The position numbers were made by a program, and so were the translations under genes. Shown here piece after piece: positions 1-13,560 of a DNA stretch of 64,000 nucleotides; position 1 is the first letter of the stretch, and each line of letters begins with the position of its first letter. The stretch comes from Crocodylus rhombifer (lineage: Eukaryota > Chordata > Crocodylia > Crocodylidae), in contig JAVSML010000973.1 of assembly GCA_038503035.1 (NCBI GenBank), positions 186,001 through 250,000 of the forward strand. The letters run 5' to 3'. Below the pieces are notes generated by a model. It did no database searches and was not told the DNA's origin. It worked only from the letters and a program-made list of their open reading frames with translations.

Positions 1-1852
1 AAAACTTTAATTGACGTTTTCTTTTGATAAGTGCATTGTGGAAGTTACTCAGCAGTAACCAGGAAAGTTAATGAATTACCAATAAAAGTATTGTTTTCCA
101 TTGTCCAGGGGCAATGCAGATAGCTGGGCAATGTTTTAAAAACTTACAGCAGTCATTTGTTTCCAGCATTTTGTATGTGCAGAGGGTGGAGTCTGAAAAC
201 AGCCCCAAAGACGGGGTGTGGTGTTTCAATCAAACTTATAGATGTGTGTGAAGGGAAGGGGGTCTTCCTCTTGCTCATAAGCACATTTCAACCCTGGGCT
301 GGATATTAGTACAGTTTTTGAGCACTTGGCTCGAGTACGTGTAGGTGGTTTTAATGCATGTTCTACAGAAGTTGTACATGGGTGTCTGGAAATGCTTTAA
401 ATAAGCAAGCCATTTAAAGCTTAAGGTTTCAACTGGAGGTCTTAATTGGTTCTAAAGCACTGTCTGGTATATTGTGTAACTTTGTTTGGCTTTAATATTT
501 TTTCAGTAGTAAAGCATGTTTAAAATCTTATGCACTCCTTGGTAAGAGAGCTCCCTCAAGCATCAGCTTCTTTCCTGCTTCCCCCAGTCCTGCACCTTCC
601 TTGCCGGATGTCACGTGGGGCTAACAGCAGTAGCTTTGGGAACCACTGTTCACCCTTGCTGACACTTTGAAAAAAGAAACTTCTTTGCTTTTATATTCTA
701 TTTCATGGAGAATCATTGGGTGTCTTGGTGGTAGTTTGTGCTTTTGTTCTGCCCCTAGGGAGCTATTGTTGGGAGCACTGGAGTGTCACATCAGAAGAAA
801 AGGGTCTTGTCTGGAGGATTTTCAGTCTAAATCATGCCTAGTTTTAAGTCTAGAGTCAAGATCACTTAAGACTGAAGAGCTTTTTGGAAGGGAGGTTGGG
901 TATGGAAGGAATGGGGCAGGAGACATGCATAGTTGCACAGCTGTGCATGCATGTAGAACTAGCAAATCTAATCTTTGCTTTAAAAGAGGGGATTTAGCCA
1001 GAGAGAGTAATCTCTGCTTAAACCTGCTGTGATCATATCCTGTTGACCTGGACCATAATCATGTGGTGAAAACGTGCAAAAGTACAATCCTAGAGAAAGA
1101 GGGCTGGAAGGGACTTCCAGAGGTCACATCTAGTCCAATCCCTTGCTGGAGGCAAGATCATCCCTATCCTAACCACCCCAGACAAACCATAATTTAAACT
1201 CTACTAAGAGTGCCATCAGCCCTGTTGCAACACAGACCTAACACTCGAACCTGCAAAAATCCAGGGGAACCACAAAATCCAGGGGGAAATCTAGGGGAGC
1301 CACAGCAGCCAATGTCATGTTTGTGGCTTATTTTCTTGTCCTCCCTTCTGTAGTTTCCCAGCCCTAGATTGGATTTGCAACGTGACTGAGAAATGGTGAA
1401 GTTAGTTCTTTACATCACTGTTAAAGTTGGTGAAAAATGCGAGATCAGCAGTACTGGAGGCTAAATTTCCAACCATATCCAAGCACAGTTAGTAGCAGGT
1501 TCTAGCTGTGCACCTCAGCTCTCTGCGACTTGTAGGCTATTTTAGTCATCCTGGGTTGATGCATTTTCCGCTCTTTGCTGAATGATTAACAAAAGAGCCC
1601 AGTGATTCTAGTTGACTTCTTCAAGAAGGGAAGAAGCAGAACGGTAGATGTAGCATAAATCCAAACTTTATCAGGTAGCACTAGCTTGAAGAAGTAAATC
1701 TTTATACAGTATTGAAGTTTGAATACACACAAAATCCTCCAAGTCCCTTCCATATTGTGTAGCTGAACTGATGTACAGTATGCTGTTATTGCTGCCACTG
1801 GTCTGTCCATTTTATGTTAATCATTTCCTTTTTCAATTTGGTGTCTTGGTAG
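1..1852 (+). other. EXOC6B intron, 3' part
   Basis: No exon is recognised here. The interval holds an antisense CR1 3' tail at about 1085-1290 and otherwise AT-rich unique-looking sequence. It ends in a pyrimidine-rich tract and the acceptor AG at 1851-1852. The open frame at 667-1032 has no recognisable domain and no splice context. Confidence 0.8.
1085..1290 (-). repeat. CR1 LINE 3' tail (antisense)
   Basis: Contains 'gggctggaagggacttcc' followed by 'tctagtccaatcccttgct'. This is the complement of the typical CR1 3' untranslated end ('...ggactagat...aggtcccttccagcc'). It is a short 5'-truncated copy; the far boundary near 1290 is approximate. Confidence 0.7.
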
Positions 1853-1921
1853 GTGCCTGGCGCTCAGGACTTGGTGGACTTCTCCCCTGTGCACCGATGC
1901 TTGCACATATATTCTGTACTG
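1853..1921 (+). CDS. EXOC6B: EXOC6B exon a (partial gene)
   Basis: Sixty-nine bases encode 23 codons ending DLVDFSPVHRCLHIYSVL, the conserved Sec15 segment just before the first long helical region of the middle domain. The donor 'g|gtaagtg' at 1922 is strong and the exon ends in phase 0, matching the next exon, which starts with GGT. The acceptor is ambiguous. The first AG after the pyrimidine tract gives a start at 1853 and adds VPGAQ. A second AG ends at 1867 and gives a start at 1868, also in frame, without those five residues. I chose 1853 because it follows the better pyrimidine tract and is the first AG downstream of it. Confidence 0.9.
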
Positions 1922-4374
1922 GTAAGTGTGTGTTAGTGGCACTGAAGTGTGACTTGGCTTTCAATGGTGTGGATAGGGAGCAGCTCCACCTCAACATGCT
2001 TGGGGAAAAGTTGTTGCATAATGTGTATTAATATGTGGGTGTTTTTAATATACACCGTGATAGAAAATGGATTGCCTTCTCAAATTAGAAGCATGTGATT
2101 AAGGGGAAATAAGGCAATACCTGGAAGGCTGTAGTGGAGGAAGGGTTTTGAATGAAAAGCCAGCTGCTAATTTATATTAGCAGACCACAAAGTTATAAAG
2201 TGAAACTTTCTCCTACCCTTGCAGTTCCTGGGTTTCTAGTGAGCCAAATACATATTTCTGAATCACATTATTTCCCTAAAAGATTTCTCCATTAACCAGA
2301 ATAAGTGTTGTAGTCTGTGCAAAGCAATGTATTGAGTAAGCATGAAAGAGCAACTTTTGGCTGTTTATTTCACCTCTCCCATTTTGAAGGGAGAGTTTTT
2401 CCTCATTAAAATATCAAGGCATTTAATGCTGCCTAACAATTTGCAGTTTTATTGCTTTGGTTCTGTTTTTTGGCAGGTCTACATTACTTTGTCTTCCTTA
2501 GCCCAACAGATCTTGATATTGTTCAAGTAAAAAGACCATTTTGTGCTCCACTTTTAGTTAGTTGATCACTATTTTGTTGTTAGGGTAAATTTTTATAACA
2601 ACTGTTCAACTTTGCCGGTCACCTATGATGGTGGAAAAGCCTTCCCACTGTAGGAAGACTAAGGTTCACAGCAGGGGTAGAAATGTGCCAAAAACCTCCC
2701 CTCCACCCCCCACCCCCCAAAAAAACAAAAAGGAGTGTAGAGATAATAGCTTGTAACTAATAAACCACCCAATCTGCTCACTCCTTTCCCTCACCAAACA
2801 TCCCATCAGGCAGAGCTTTTTCCCTGAAAAGTCAGAGGATCTATGATGCCCTCAGGGTCTCTGCTGTTGCAAATGATTTTTCTTGGACTGCTCTCAAATA
2901 CTCTGGGTGGCAGTATAAAACTCCTAACATACATCTCGGTGTTTTCAGATCCAGTTAAGTTTCCATCCACATCTTGAAGTCCAGGAGCCTAGAAATCGAA
3001 ACACTCAATCTGCCTAGACCAGTGGGCCTAGGTCATATTTTCGAGAGCCCTATGATGTAAATTTACATCTTGCTCCTCTCCATTGCTGACCCAGGCATGG
3101 GTGTTGCAGGTATCTAGATAAAAATGAATTTCCGTTTCAATAAGAGCAGATGAGATGACCTTCATGAGTGACACTTCAATCTTTACTCCTCCCACATAAT
3201 TAAAATCCCTGCAGAGACCTTTTAGAGGGCTCTTTGCAAGCGGCTGGTCAGTCGAAAGCCAAGGCAGTACATATGAGTGCACAGTTCAGCAGCTTAAACT
3301 TGCTTGCTACCCTGAAGCCAGACTTGAGAGAGACTTGTTTCTTTTATGGTAGATCTCAAGCCAGTTCCCCAAGCAATACGTACAAATGAGTTTGCGGAGG
3401 GAAAGGAATCATCATAAAAATGTATATATAATCTTTGTGTGTCTTCATCTGTTAATAATTACATAATTTGGCTACATTGCAGTGATGTTTTATTGGCATG
3501 AAAAAGTTAACCTACCCAGAATGTGTTGCATTGAGTGTACTCATGCTGTATTTGTCTTGGACAAAGCCTCTTATTAAAATACTGTGTTGGAAACCTGATT
3601 CAGGGAGTGTGCTAATTGGAGATTACAGCTGGTCTGAAGCCCTCACTAGATTTCAGTGTCATTTTATTTGGAAGAGCTTTAGTGATGTATCTGTATAATT
3701 AAAGCAAAATCAGAGACTGTTCTTGTAACCTTGCATATATTTGTTTAATGGAAGGGCATATGTAATGCTATTATGTAAGAGCTGAAAATGGGACATTAGG
3801 GTTTTTTTTTTTCCCCCATCAGTAGGTGTTCAGAGTAATAGTGTTTATAGTACATATTTGCTGTTAGACAATGATATTATTTTCTGGTTTACATAATGCT
3901 TACAGCATTTGTTGTTCATTCGTTGTCTTGAAAAGCCCTTGGCTGTGTGGTCCACTATGGTATATTTAAAAAAACAAGACCTCTTGCAAACGGGTTTCAT
4001 GGCCAATGCTGTGCACTGCTATGCAGCAGATCTGGATTTGATTGCTTTTCTGCTGGAGCTGGGAGCAAAGCATAATTAATGTGCTAGCTCAGCCAATATG
4101 TCCTGGGAGAGAGTGCATCTGGAGCCTCACTAATATACTCAAAAACTAGCCAGAGATGGGAAAAGTCGCATTAGATCAAATCTGTCCCTCTTCTGAGGGT
4201 AGAATACAGTCCCCCAGCAGAAGTATACTATTTCTACCTACAACACGTGGGTGTGGAGATGCTAGCAAGGTACTTTAAAAAGCTTGAAACAAGCTGTTTG
4301 GGGCTCAGCATTTTACCTAGCATTATAGAGGTGGAAAGTACTTTCCAAACACGTACCCCAGTGGGATAGAGAAA

Positions 4375-4502
4375 TGGGTATGGTCCCTGTTTGACAGATT
4401 TGGGGTGTGAAAACACTGATATGGGCAAGTCATAGGGGAAATTTTGTGAATGGGTTAAAATTCAGGAGTTCCCGTCTCGTAGGCTGGTGCTGAGACCATG
4501 TG
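4375..4502 (+). repeat. MIR-like SINE fragment
   Basis: The order of motifs resembles the 3' half of a MIR element: 'tttgacagatttgggg', then 'gggcaagtca', then 'aaattcaggagttcccg' and a 'ctggtgctgagacca' tail. It is strongly diverged and its limits are approximate. Confidence 0.4.
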
Positions 4503-5435
4503 ACCAAACCCCACAAAATACTGAGCCTTGGCCAGAAAGCCCAGAATAAGCAAGGGAGTTAGAAGAGACGCTTCAAGATGTGTTTGGAAAGCAAGGACAG
4601 GGAAATCAAGCACCCAACTATGTAGAGCCCTCCAGAGAGACTGGTTACCCTCTTCCTGACCTGTGGTTGAATCCAGAGCTGGCTTGCTTGGGCCCAGCTA
4701 GTGTGGAACAATGTCGAAGATCAGACAAGCATTGAGGGAAATGGTCACATCAATGTCAGACGGAAGGATCATAATGTAATAGCTACCAAAAAAATCCTAA
4801 TATTTGTCATTTACAATAGTGTTATCTAAATGCTTGGCCTGCAGTTAAAAAGGCACACTTTGAATAAACACTGCAATATTTATTATTTTTAGTGAAATCG
4901 ACCTTCCAGTCACCTCGGTTTTATGGCTGTGCTGCTTATAAATTCCCAAAGGATTATTTGAAAAATCCTACTCATATCTGCCAGCCTTATCAGCAGGGCA
5001 GAAGTTCACATATTGTAACACGAGGTCAGCCTTCGGTCATGGTCTTGCAGACAGGGCCAGGCACCTGTAAATCCTTCCTTCAGCAACTAAGGCGAAGTAC
5101 AATATCAAACAGGCAGGGAGACTTTTCCAGGAAGTGCTGAACTTTTGCAGGAAGGGCAAAGGAGAGGGAAAGAAAGTGAACAAGGGTCAGCCTGTGGTTA
5201 ATTGAGCTTTGGTCCTTGACTTGTAACAGAACTAGGAAAGACAGGCCCTGATAGGGATGCTTTATGGTGGTGTTCGTCAGCAGTTCCCTTTCATTGTAAA
5301 AATATTGGCCAGTCAACGGTGGCCTAAGGATTAGAGGGAGAACGATGGCGTTTTTAAATAGCGGCAATTAAAAAAAACCCCCAAATGTATCTGTGCTATG
5401 CAGCTCTTTCAAATTAAAAGACTAGATTAAGGGAT

Positions 5436-5895
5436 TTAGAGGGCAATGAAAATGGTTCGGGGCCTGGGGCACATGACTGGTGAGGAGAGGCTGAGGGAAA
5501 TGGGCTGATTTAGTCTGGAGAAGAGAAGAGAAGACCAAGGGGAATTGAATAGCAGCCTTCAGCTCCCTGCAGGGGGGCTGCAAAGAGGATGGAGCTGGAC
5601 TGATCTCAGTGGGGGCAGATGACAGGACAAGGAGCAATGGGCTCAGGCTGCAGCAAGGGAGCCCATTGAGGTTGGATATTAGGAAAAACTTTCTCATGTG
5701 GAGCATGGTAAAGCACTGAAAGAGGTTGGTCAGAGAAGTTGTGCAGTCTCCATCATCCTTGGAGGTTCGAAGACCCGGGTAGACAAAGCCTTGGCTGGGA
5801 TGATGTAGCTGGGGCTGGTCCTGCTTTGAGCAGGGGCTTGGACTAGATGTGACCTCCTCAGGGCCCTTCCAACCCTCATGGTCTGTCATTTGGGG
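5436..5895 (+). repeat. CR1 LINE, 3' part (5'-truncated)
   Basis: The plus strand reads through a degenerate end of the CR1 reverse transcriptase ORF (starting 'agggcaatgaaaatggtt', then residues like TGEERLRE, then L-FSL-K). It finishes in the usual 3' untranslated tail 'cttggactagatgtgacc...gggcccttccaaccctcatgg'. The minus-strand open frame at 5422-5943 is only the complement of this repeat. It is paralogous to the copy at about 58394-58690. Confidence 0.8.
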
Positions 5896-8800
5896 ACTTG
5901 TAGTACACTCAAGCTGTGTGGAAGAGGATTTTGGTCGTCTCATTCCTCACCCGGCATCTAAAACAATAGGGTTTCTATCCAGATTGTGTTCTCCGGATGC
6001 AACAAGCATTACAACAATATGTTGAATCGTGTGGGGAAAATCGGACTTGATAGGACATGCATCTTTTTTCATTAATGCCGGCTTATTAGTTTCATTTGGA
6101 ACAATCACCTACACATGTTTGGTGTCCTGATGGAACTCCTCGTTGTAGTACCTGACATGGTTTTGGTTGGGACTGCTTTTGAAACAGGAGTTGCTGATGC
6201 CCTGCCTTGAGTAATGTTGGGAGTCGCTTGCAGGGCCCAGACCTAACCCACAGAGCCCCAACAGCCTCTCTCTGCTCTGATGGTTTCACTGCCATTAGGC
6301 CAAGTGAGCTGCATATAAATAGCAGTACATACCCAGTTCCTATTTTGCAGTAGTACATTATTTAAAAGCGCTCATCTAAAATTCTTATGTGAATCTGCAG
6401 TTTGGTTAGCCCCCTGGGCTTTTGCATGTATATCTGCTTCTAGCAACAGTAGAGCAGTATGCCGGATTGAGCTATATGGTTTTTTTTATAAAGTTGAGAA
6501 CAAGTTACAGCATATCTGGGTTGTGATTCTGCCACTGAATCCTTAAGTTCTAGGTTCTCCTTGACCGAAGGAGCATGCGAGCTGCTTTGATCTATACCCA
6601 AAATAAAGTAGGAGAGGTGAGCTTCTGGCCAGATGGTTTATCTGGTGGAGCCTCTGAACAGCTGTTGCGTGTCTTGTATTTCAAGGCCAAGACATGGAAT
6701 TGCTTTGCTCTACATAATGTAAAATGAAAAACAGTTTTTGTTTCATGTTTCCCATAAGTTAAAGCAAGTAGGGAGAGGAACCTCATCCAACAACAGTAAT
6801 TTAAGAGCTGTGCGCAAGTCAAAAACAAGAGTCGGTGGATCCTGGGCTGTAGTTTCAGCAGAATTTGTGACACTTGAGGTTTGGGCTCGCTGTGAAGTTT
6901 TGCTGGCATTGCAAAGTGGGCTAGGCATGCACAGACATCACATGCACATAGCTGATGAAAGTCATGCCAGCAAAAGCCATGGCAAGGACACAGCAATACC
7001 TACAGAAGAGGCCTTTCGTTGGCTTAGCTCATGCCACTCAAGGAGCTGGTAGAGCCAAGCTACGTGGAGGAAAACCCCTCTGTTGACATGTGCTGCCTCG
7101 GCTATGGGGGCTGTGCCAGCACCGCTCCAGCAGCAGAGCTCTGTGGTGTAGATCTGTCTGGTGATCCCCATATATTGGTGTAGAAAGGGAAAAGAGGGGA
7201 AAAGTGTGTTTCAGTTCATTTGAAACTCTTAGTGTAGACATATTTTAATACTGTTGACTTGAGGCTGCAGAATGTTAATTGAAGAAGAAAGGCTTCTCTT
7301 TGCAGGCAGTGAGAATGGCCTACCCATGTTGTCTTGAGATTTGTCTTCTCAAGTTTTTTTTTTTTTAACCTCATATTAATTGACTACCAGCTAGCTTGAG
7401 GTTTCTAACGAGTCTGTGAAGTCCAGTGCGGATGTTCCCCGTGCTTTGATACAGGCTCCAAAAGGATTGAGTTAGACATCTTTGGACATTTGTTCTTTAC
7501 CCTGTTTGGTTTTAAACTGAACATAGACACGGATTTAAGGCTACAGAGCTCTGCTCCTGTTTACATCTTTGCCTTGCTCCTCCTTCACTTTACGATGTCC
7601 AAAGCAAGTCCTACTTTGAGAGGTAACTATAGAAATACTCCCCTTCTTGCTCAGGTCTCCCTGTCTGGTTATCCTCTTTTCCTTGCTTTAGTGACTAATG
7701 TATCTTTTAAACAGTTTTTACTTGTCACCCAGGCAAAGCCAACACTGGCTGGGAGAGGGAGCTTCAGTCCAGTTTGGGTCACTCATCCATAGGGTTGTTG
7801 GTTAAATTTTGATTGCAGGTAACATTAGAGGTAGTGTTTCACGAACCACGGGGGAACCCCGGGAACTTTCAGGATCCAGATTGCATTTGTAAATCTGGCT
7901 TTTAGTCTGTAAATGGACCAGATTTAATCTGGAATTCAAGACCCCATAAACACGGAGCACTGCAAGGCTCTCCCCATATCCATCCCTTAAATGTCACTCC
8001 TCAAGCCTAGATCCCTTTTCTTCTGCCGTCTGCTTCAAAGTATCTTCCCCCTCTTGGGATGTCTGGTCCAATGTTTCATTTGCATTGCAGGCTGCCAGTT
8101 ATTGCTTTGTCTGCCATTATTGATGATCGTAGTAGATCTTTGTTAGTTTTCTTCTCGTCACTGCCCAGCACCAAGATGGTAATAAAATAATGTGTTTATC
8201 CCTGTATGAGCTGATAGTCTATATTATTGAAATGACAGTAAGTCAAACAGCTGCCCAGATGCATCTTTGCTGTGAACTGTTCTGCTTTTTCCCCTTTTTT
8301 GCAATATTTGAAATTCATTAATACTGGAATGCAAACTGCAATTTGGGTTGTTTGTGGCAAATTTCTTTCAAAACCAGGGTTGCAAAGTGTGTTTCCACAT
8401 GTCCTCGGGAACCTAATGCTATTTAAAATTATCTCAACTTTTTTTTTTCCTCCTTGAGTGGAAAATTTTCCTTCTAGAAACCTCTGGTAACTCTTAGTTC
8501 ATCTGAGACACTTCACAGATTGTCCCTTCGTTCTGTTGTGGCATATCTCCCCGTCTGCTGACTTGGCTGACCCACCGGTGCCTGGTGGAGTTAGATAGCT
8601 GTAAACACTGTACTGAGATCATAGGGAATGGCTGAGGTTGAGATACTTTGTGCACCGGATTGATAAGGACACAGGAAAAGCCATTAGAGTGAACTGGTGT
8701 CAGTGACCTGTGATAACCACTCTGTATTACGTGCTAATGGACTCTGGGTAGTATGTCTGTCTGCAATGGTCATAGATTTAACTTTTTGTAATTGTCATAT

Positions 8801-11800
8801 TGCTCTTTTAACCCTGTGACCTTGTTACCCAGGAGGATACCACTTGGCTCCAGTCAAAGAAGCAGCAAAGAAATCAGTGTTCATTCTAGGCTGCTTAGAT
8901 ATGATCACAGACAGCCTTGGCTCTCCAACTATTCAGCTTAAAAAACAGATGTGTTAGGATGAAATCCATGGTTCTTTCCCACCGTAGTCCCAATGTAGGC
9001 TCCTTGTCCCTGGAAGACAGATTGCAGAGGATGGTTTTTAGAGGTGAACACCCACCCATTTTTATTTTTTGCATGCAGTCACCTTGCTGAGTTCTGCGTA
9101 TGGACTTGCATGTTACCAGTCCCTGTAACCTTTTAATACATCTTCCTGATTTAGCTGAATCCATTCTCTCCCTAATTAAACACCTGAGGGTGGCTATGAC
9201 AAAAGAGCCGCAGAAATGTTTTGGGAGTTTGGGGAGTACTTCTGCGGTACTGAAGGTGTTCGTACAATGACATCTCAGGATGATCAGGGGTGATGGGAGC
9301 AGTGTTGAAGAGGAACACAGATCTGCTAAGTCTGTCTGGAAGAGTATGCAACCCCACCACAACAAAGCCTGCCTCAGCAAAGTTAGTATATTCTCAGGTG
9401 AAACTTGAGGCCACAGGTTTCTGCTGCCCTAGCAGATAATGCTGTTAGACTCCACTCTCCCCAAAGTCTATGGTCCTGTAAATGATGCTTTTCTAATATT
9501 GCTGCAATGAGAATTTCAGCTGCCTTCCCTTTGCAGCTGGGATTAGTTCACAGCTGGACTGTGGGGGCATGCCATCTGGGGGCTGACTGGTCTTTACAGC
9601 CTCTGGTTTCTGTTGTGATCAGCCTTGTGCTTATAGGGAGCAGGATGCTGGTACCAATGTTCAAGGGGCAAACTTGGCATTGATGAAGCAATGCAGCCCC
9701 CTCTGACATTTTTAGGAGTGTACCTGGTGTGGATACTGCTCCAGGTATGTCATGGAAGTGCAGAGTTTTCTGCTGGACCCCCATGTCCTGATTCTGGTAC
9801 TCTACCTACTGAATTGGCTCCCTCTGTCTTGTATCAGGCAATGTTGATTACAGGTCTGATATCTACATTTTATTTAGATTCCTTGAAATACCTAAAGTTT
9901 TGGCACTCTTGCTTGCCCTGAGGTGGTTTTCTTTATTCAGCGGAACGAACAAAGTATGTGCTTTTTAAAAAGCTGCTTGCAAAGGAAGTTGTGAATATTT
10001 TGCATGCTACTTTTTGCACTCTGATACTACAGCAACATATTTTGTACCTAAATGGATCCTAAGAGAATTGTCATGTGTGGACCAGAAATTCCCCTTTCTA
10101 AAGAAGGGCTGTAAAATAAGCCACCGTGTTTCTTTGAATTGCACAGCTGTGGGGTTGCTGTTTTCCTGCTATGCATGGTGTTTTACAGTTTAAATGCCTA
10201 TATGTACTGTAGCTGGGAAATGATTTATCATCCTGTTTTTAATAAAGGCCCTCCTTTTATGAAAGGTCTTGGTTGGCTGAACATGAATTCTCAGCCTGTT
10301 TACAAATATTTGTGCAGGAAAGGGTGAGCAATGTGCAGGACAGACTTATGACGCATATGCCCACTGTTGCAGGGGCCTGTTCTTTTGTTCAGGAGAACAA
10401 GGCAAGTGGAAACAAGGCACAGCCTGTACAGTGGACAAGCGGTGCCACTGTGGTCTGAGAATAGGGGAACCTAAGCTTTGCTGTCTGATGAAATGGCGCT
10501 GTTTTAACAGTAAAAAGGAAGATAGGCACATTGAGTAACAGGCTGAATACCACTGCCAAGGGGCTGTGCAGCCAGTCTGCTTTGGTTGTTTCATGGATGA
10601 TATGCAGCAAAAACTAAGATTTGAGATGCAAATTAACAAATGCTAGGTATATGCAATGGTGTATGTGATATGTTTAACAACATATACACAGCACCTTTTG
10701 TGGTTGACTCCCATTTTGTAAACACCTGGATTCCCTGGAATCTAAAGTCTGGCCCAGACTGACTCATTTCTTTGCCTCCTTGGGGTTAAAAGTGCAAGCT
10801 TCAGGTAACCTTCTGCATTTGAATTACCTGGGTCAGACCTTAAAAACCCAGTGACCCAAAGGCTGCTCATAGAGGCTGAGCATCCAGTAGATCAGGGGTG
10901 CAGGTGGTACCCTTGTGTAGAGTGGTGCTACCCTGACCACGTGCCTCCATCCTGGCTAATATCGTCTCACGTCAGAGACGCCTGTCTTTCGGTGTTGCTG
11001 TAGAGATGTAGTTTGAAGAGCTTTGGAAACCTTCAAGTTGAACGGCTCTTTATCTGGATGTGTGCAAATGCAGTGTAAAAACAGTTCCTGGTTTTTTTAA
11101 TAGTTGTTGCAAATATTAACCAAAGGGTATGTCTGGAGTTGTAGACTGAGGACTTTAATGCAGCTCCTCTGTCCCAAGGTTTGCATCTTACACAGCCACT
11201 GCATGGAAAATCAGATGCCATTTTGTTGTTTGCATTTTAGCATGTGAATTATTGGAGAAATGTTCGGACATCTGGGGTGCTCTGTTGGCTTTTTTTTTTT
11301 TTTTTTCCTTTTCAAGTAAGGGGCACCTAAGCCGACTTTCAGATTCTCCTGCCAAACAGCTCTCATTTGCATGATGCTGGTGGGCCTAATTGTTTAGTGT
11401 TTATGCTGTGGGATGGTGAGATTTGTGGTGATGGTATACAAACAGATCGTGAAGCAGAGTCCCTTCCCTAAAGAGCTGTTGTAAATTTAATTGGGTAAAT
11501 AGGCCCTGAGTTGAAATAAGTCGTGTCAACCCAGTGACCCGAGTATCAGGGGGAGGGTGCGAGGGTGTATGTGCATGGTACCCATCCTTAGTGATTCCTG
11601 TATTTATGAATCTGGGGTTCCTGATCCATCTGCCCTCCACAAGCCCAAGTTATTGTCATCCCCATGTTGTCCTGAAGGATCAAATGCTAGGTTACCTACA
11701 AATGCTGTTGTGTGGAAGGTGAATGGAGGCACTTACAGCCTTGTTGCTGAATGCCAGGTTTTCTTTGCATTTTGAGCTAGTCTCACGTGCCCCTTGATTT

Positions 11801-12618
11801 CATAGAAGCATGTATCTATTTGTCTTTTAACGCATGTCAGGCTACAAAGAATTGATTCAAACCCACCTCCGCACTTCTGTTCCCCTCTGTCCAGTTTGAA
11901 GTCCTGCACTGTTTGTCCCAAGCCCACAAGCCATATTACTTCTGCCATGTTGACGGGATTAAAACGTGGCAGTGGTTCCTCCAGCAAAGCAAGTGGAGCT
12001 GATTGAATGCATCTGACTGAAGATGTGATGGATGTTTTTCAGGGTAGAGCCACATGTGGCTCCTTTTTCAGCCAGCAGTGAATTGTGGAGCACGTAGGTT
12101 GCCAGTTGGACTGCAGAGGATTCGGTAGTGGCTGAAAAGTGACGGTCTCCGGGTTGTGTTGTAAAGGTGGAAATCACCACCTCCTTCCTGCAACAAAGGC
12201 TTCTCCCTAGCAATTCCCAACCAGTGTACTGCAAGATCATTTTGGGGGTGCCACAGGTTCCCATGCTATATTTCAGGGTGCATAGTTATGTGTGACTTGC
12301 AAGATTAAACCCAAAGAGTTCAGATAAAAATCCATAGGGTTAAAAGTCTTCTGATCTGCTGTGGCCTTTTCTGCCTTCTTTGCGATAGAAGAATAGTTGC
12401 TTTTGCTTTTCCATCATCAAGAAATGAGTGCAAGTGAAGGGCTGTATTTTCCAAGGGGGGGCCTCGAATCTAACAAAGTGGATGACTACTGATTTACCCA
12501 GTCTGTAAACTGAGGCTACAATTAAACCCTAAAAATGTGGACAGAGTGACTCCGTTGCATATGGCACTCATCACAGTAACTGGAGCTAAGCCTGACACTT
12601 ATTGGCAAGAGATGCATG

Positions 12619-13560
12619 GATTCATAGATGTTCGGGTCAGAAGGGAGCTCCATAGGTCATTGAGTCCGACCCCCTGCTCTGGGCAGGAAAGAGCTTTGGG
12701 GTCAGACGACCCCATGTAGGTGCTTGTCCAGTTTCCTCTTGACCCCCAGGGTGGGGGAGAGCACCACCTCCCTTGGAGCCCAGTCCAGGGCCAACCCACC
12801 CGACCGTGTCGTCATCTACATCTCAGCCTGTCGGTTTATTTACGAGAACAGGATGCAATACCATGTTGAAGGCCTTCTTAAAGTCTAGGTAGATGACATC
12901 CACCTCGACTCCTGCGTCTCAGCATTTTGTGACCTGGTCGTAAAAAGAAACAAGGTTAGTCGGGCAGGATCTCCCTGCAGTGAACCCGTGCTGACTTTCA
13001 GCATTATTTTTCCTGCCGGGCTCCCACAAATGTGATAATGATTTTTTCCAGAGTTTTCCCATGGACAGAGGTGAGACTAACTGGTCTATAGTTTCTTGGT
13101 TTCTCTCTCCTCCCCTTCTTGAACATAGGGACCACACTGACACTTTTCCAGTCCTCTGGGACCTGACTGGAGCACCAGGAGTGCCTGAACAGGCATGCCA
13201 GCGGCTCTGCTATGACACCGGCCAATTCCTTCAGCACCCGTGGGTGAAATTCATCCGGCCCCACTGATTTGAACATATCCAGCCCCTCCAAGTGTCCCTT
13301 CACTAAGTCTGTGCTAACAGCTGGTGTGCGGGTGTACCTCCTGTGTCTGATTCAACTGGGAGATTTGTCTTGGTCCGTGTCTAGGAAATACAGATGCAAA
13401 AAACTGATTGAAGAGCTCTTCTTTGTCCCCGCTGTCTGTCACCAGCTGCCCTTGTCTGTCCTGTAGGGTCCTGTGCTGCCCTGCACCTTCCTTTTGCTCC
13501 CTGTATACCTGAAGAAGGACTTTTTGTTATCCTTAATTCCTGCCCCCCGCCCCCCCAAAC
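12619..13560 (-). repeat. CR1 LINE copy, minus strand, reverse transcriptase fragment plus 3' end
   Basis: The 3' end is at about 12619: 'gattcatagatgttcgggtc' is the complement of a CR1 tail. Reading leftward on the minus strand from about 13560, the frame at 13303-13004 shows residues such as GPDEFHPRVLKELAGVI, VPEDWKSVSVVPMFKKGRR and NYRPVSLTSV, the N-terminal part of the CR1 reverse transcriptase. Sequence between the reverse transcriptase part and the 3' tail (around 12800-12840) appears deleted. The copy is dead: 5'-truncated, frameshifted and lacking the catalytic core. Confidence 0.88.

Noticed and set aside
5422..5943. 173-codon minus-strand frame
   Set aside because: It is the complement of a CR1 3' fragment.
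8895..9380. 161-codon minus-strand frame
   Set aside because: No recognisable similarity; within intron, no other evidence.
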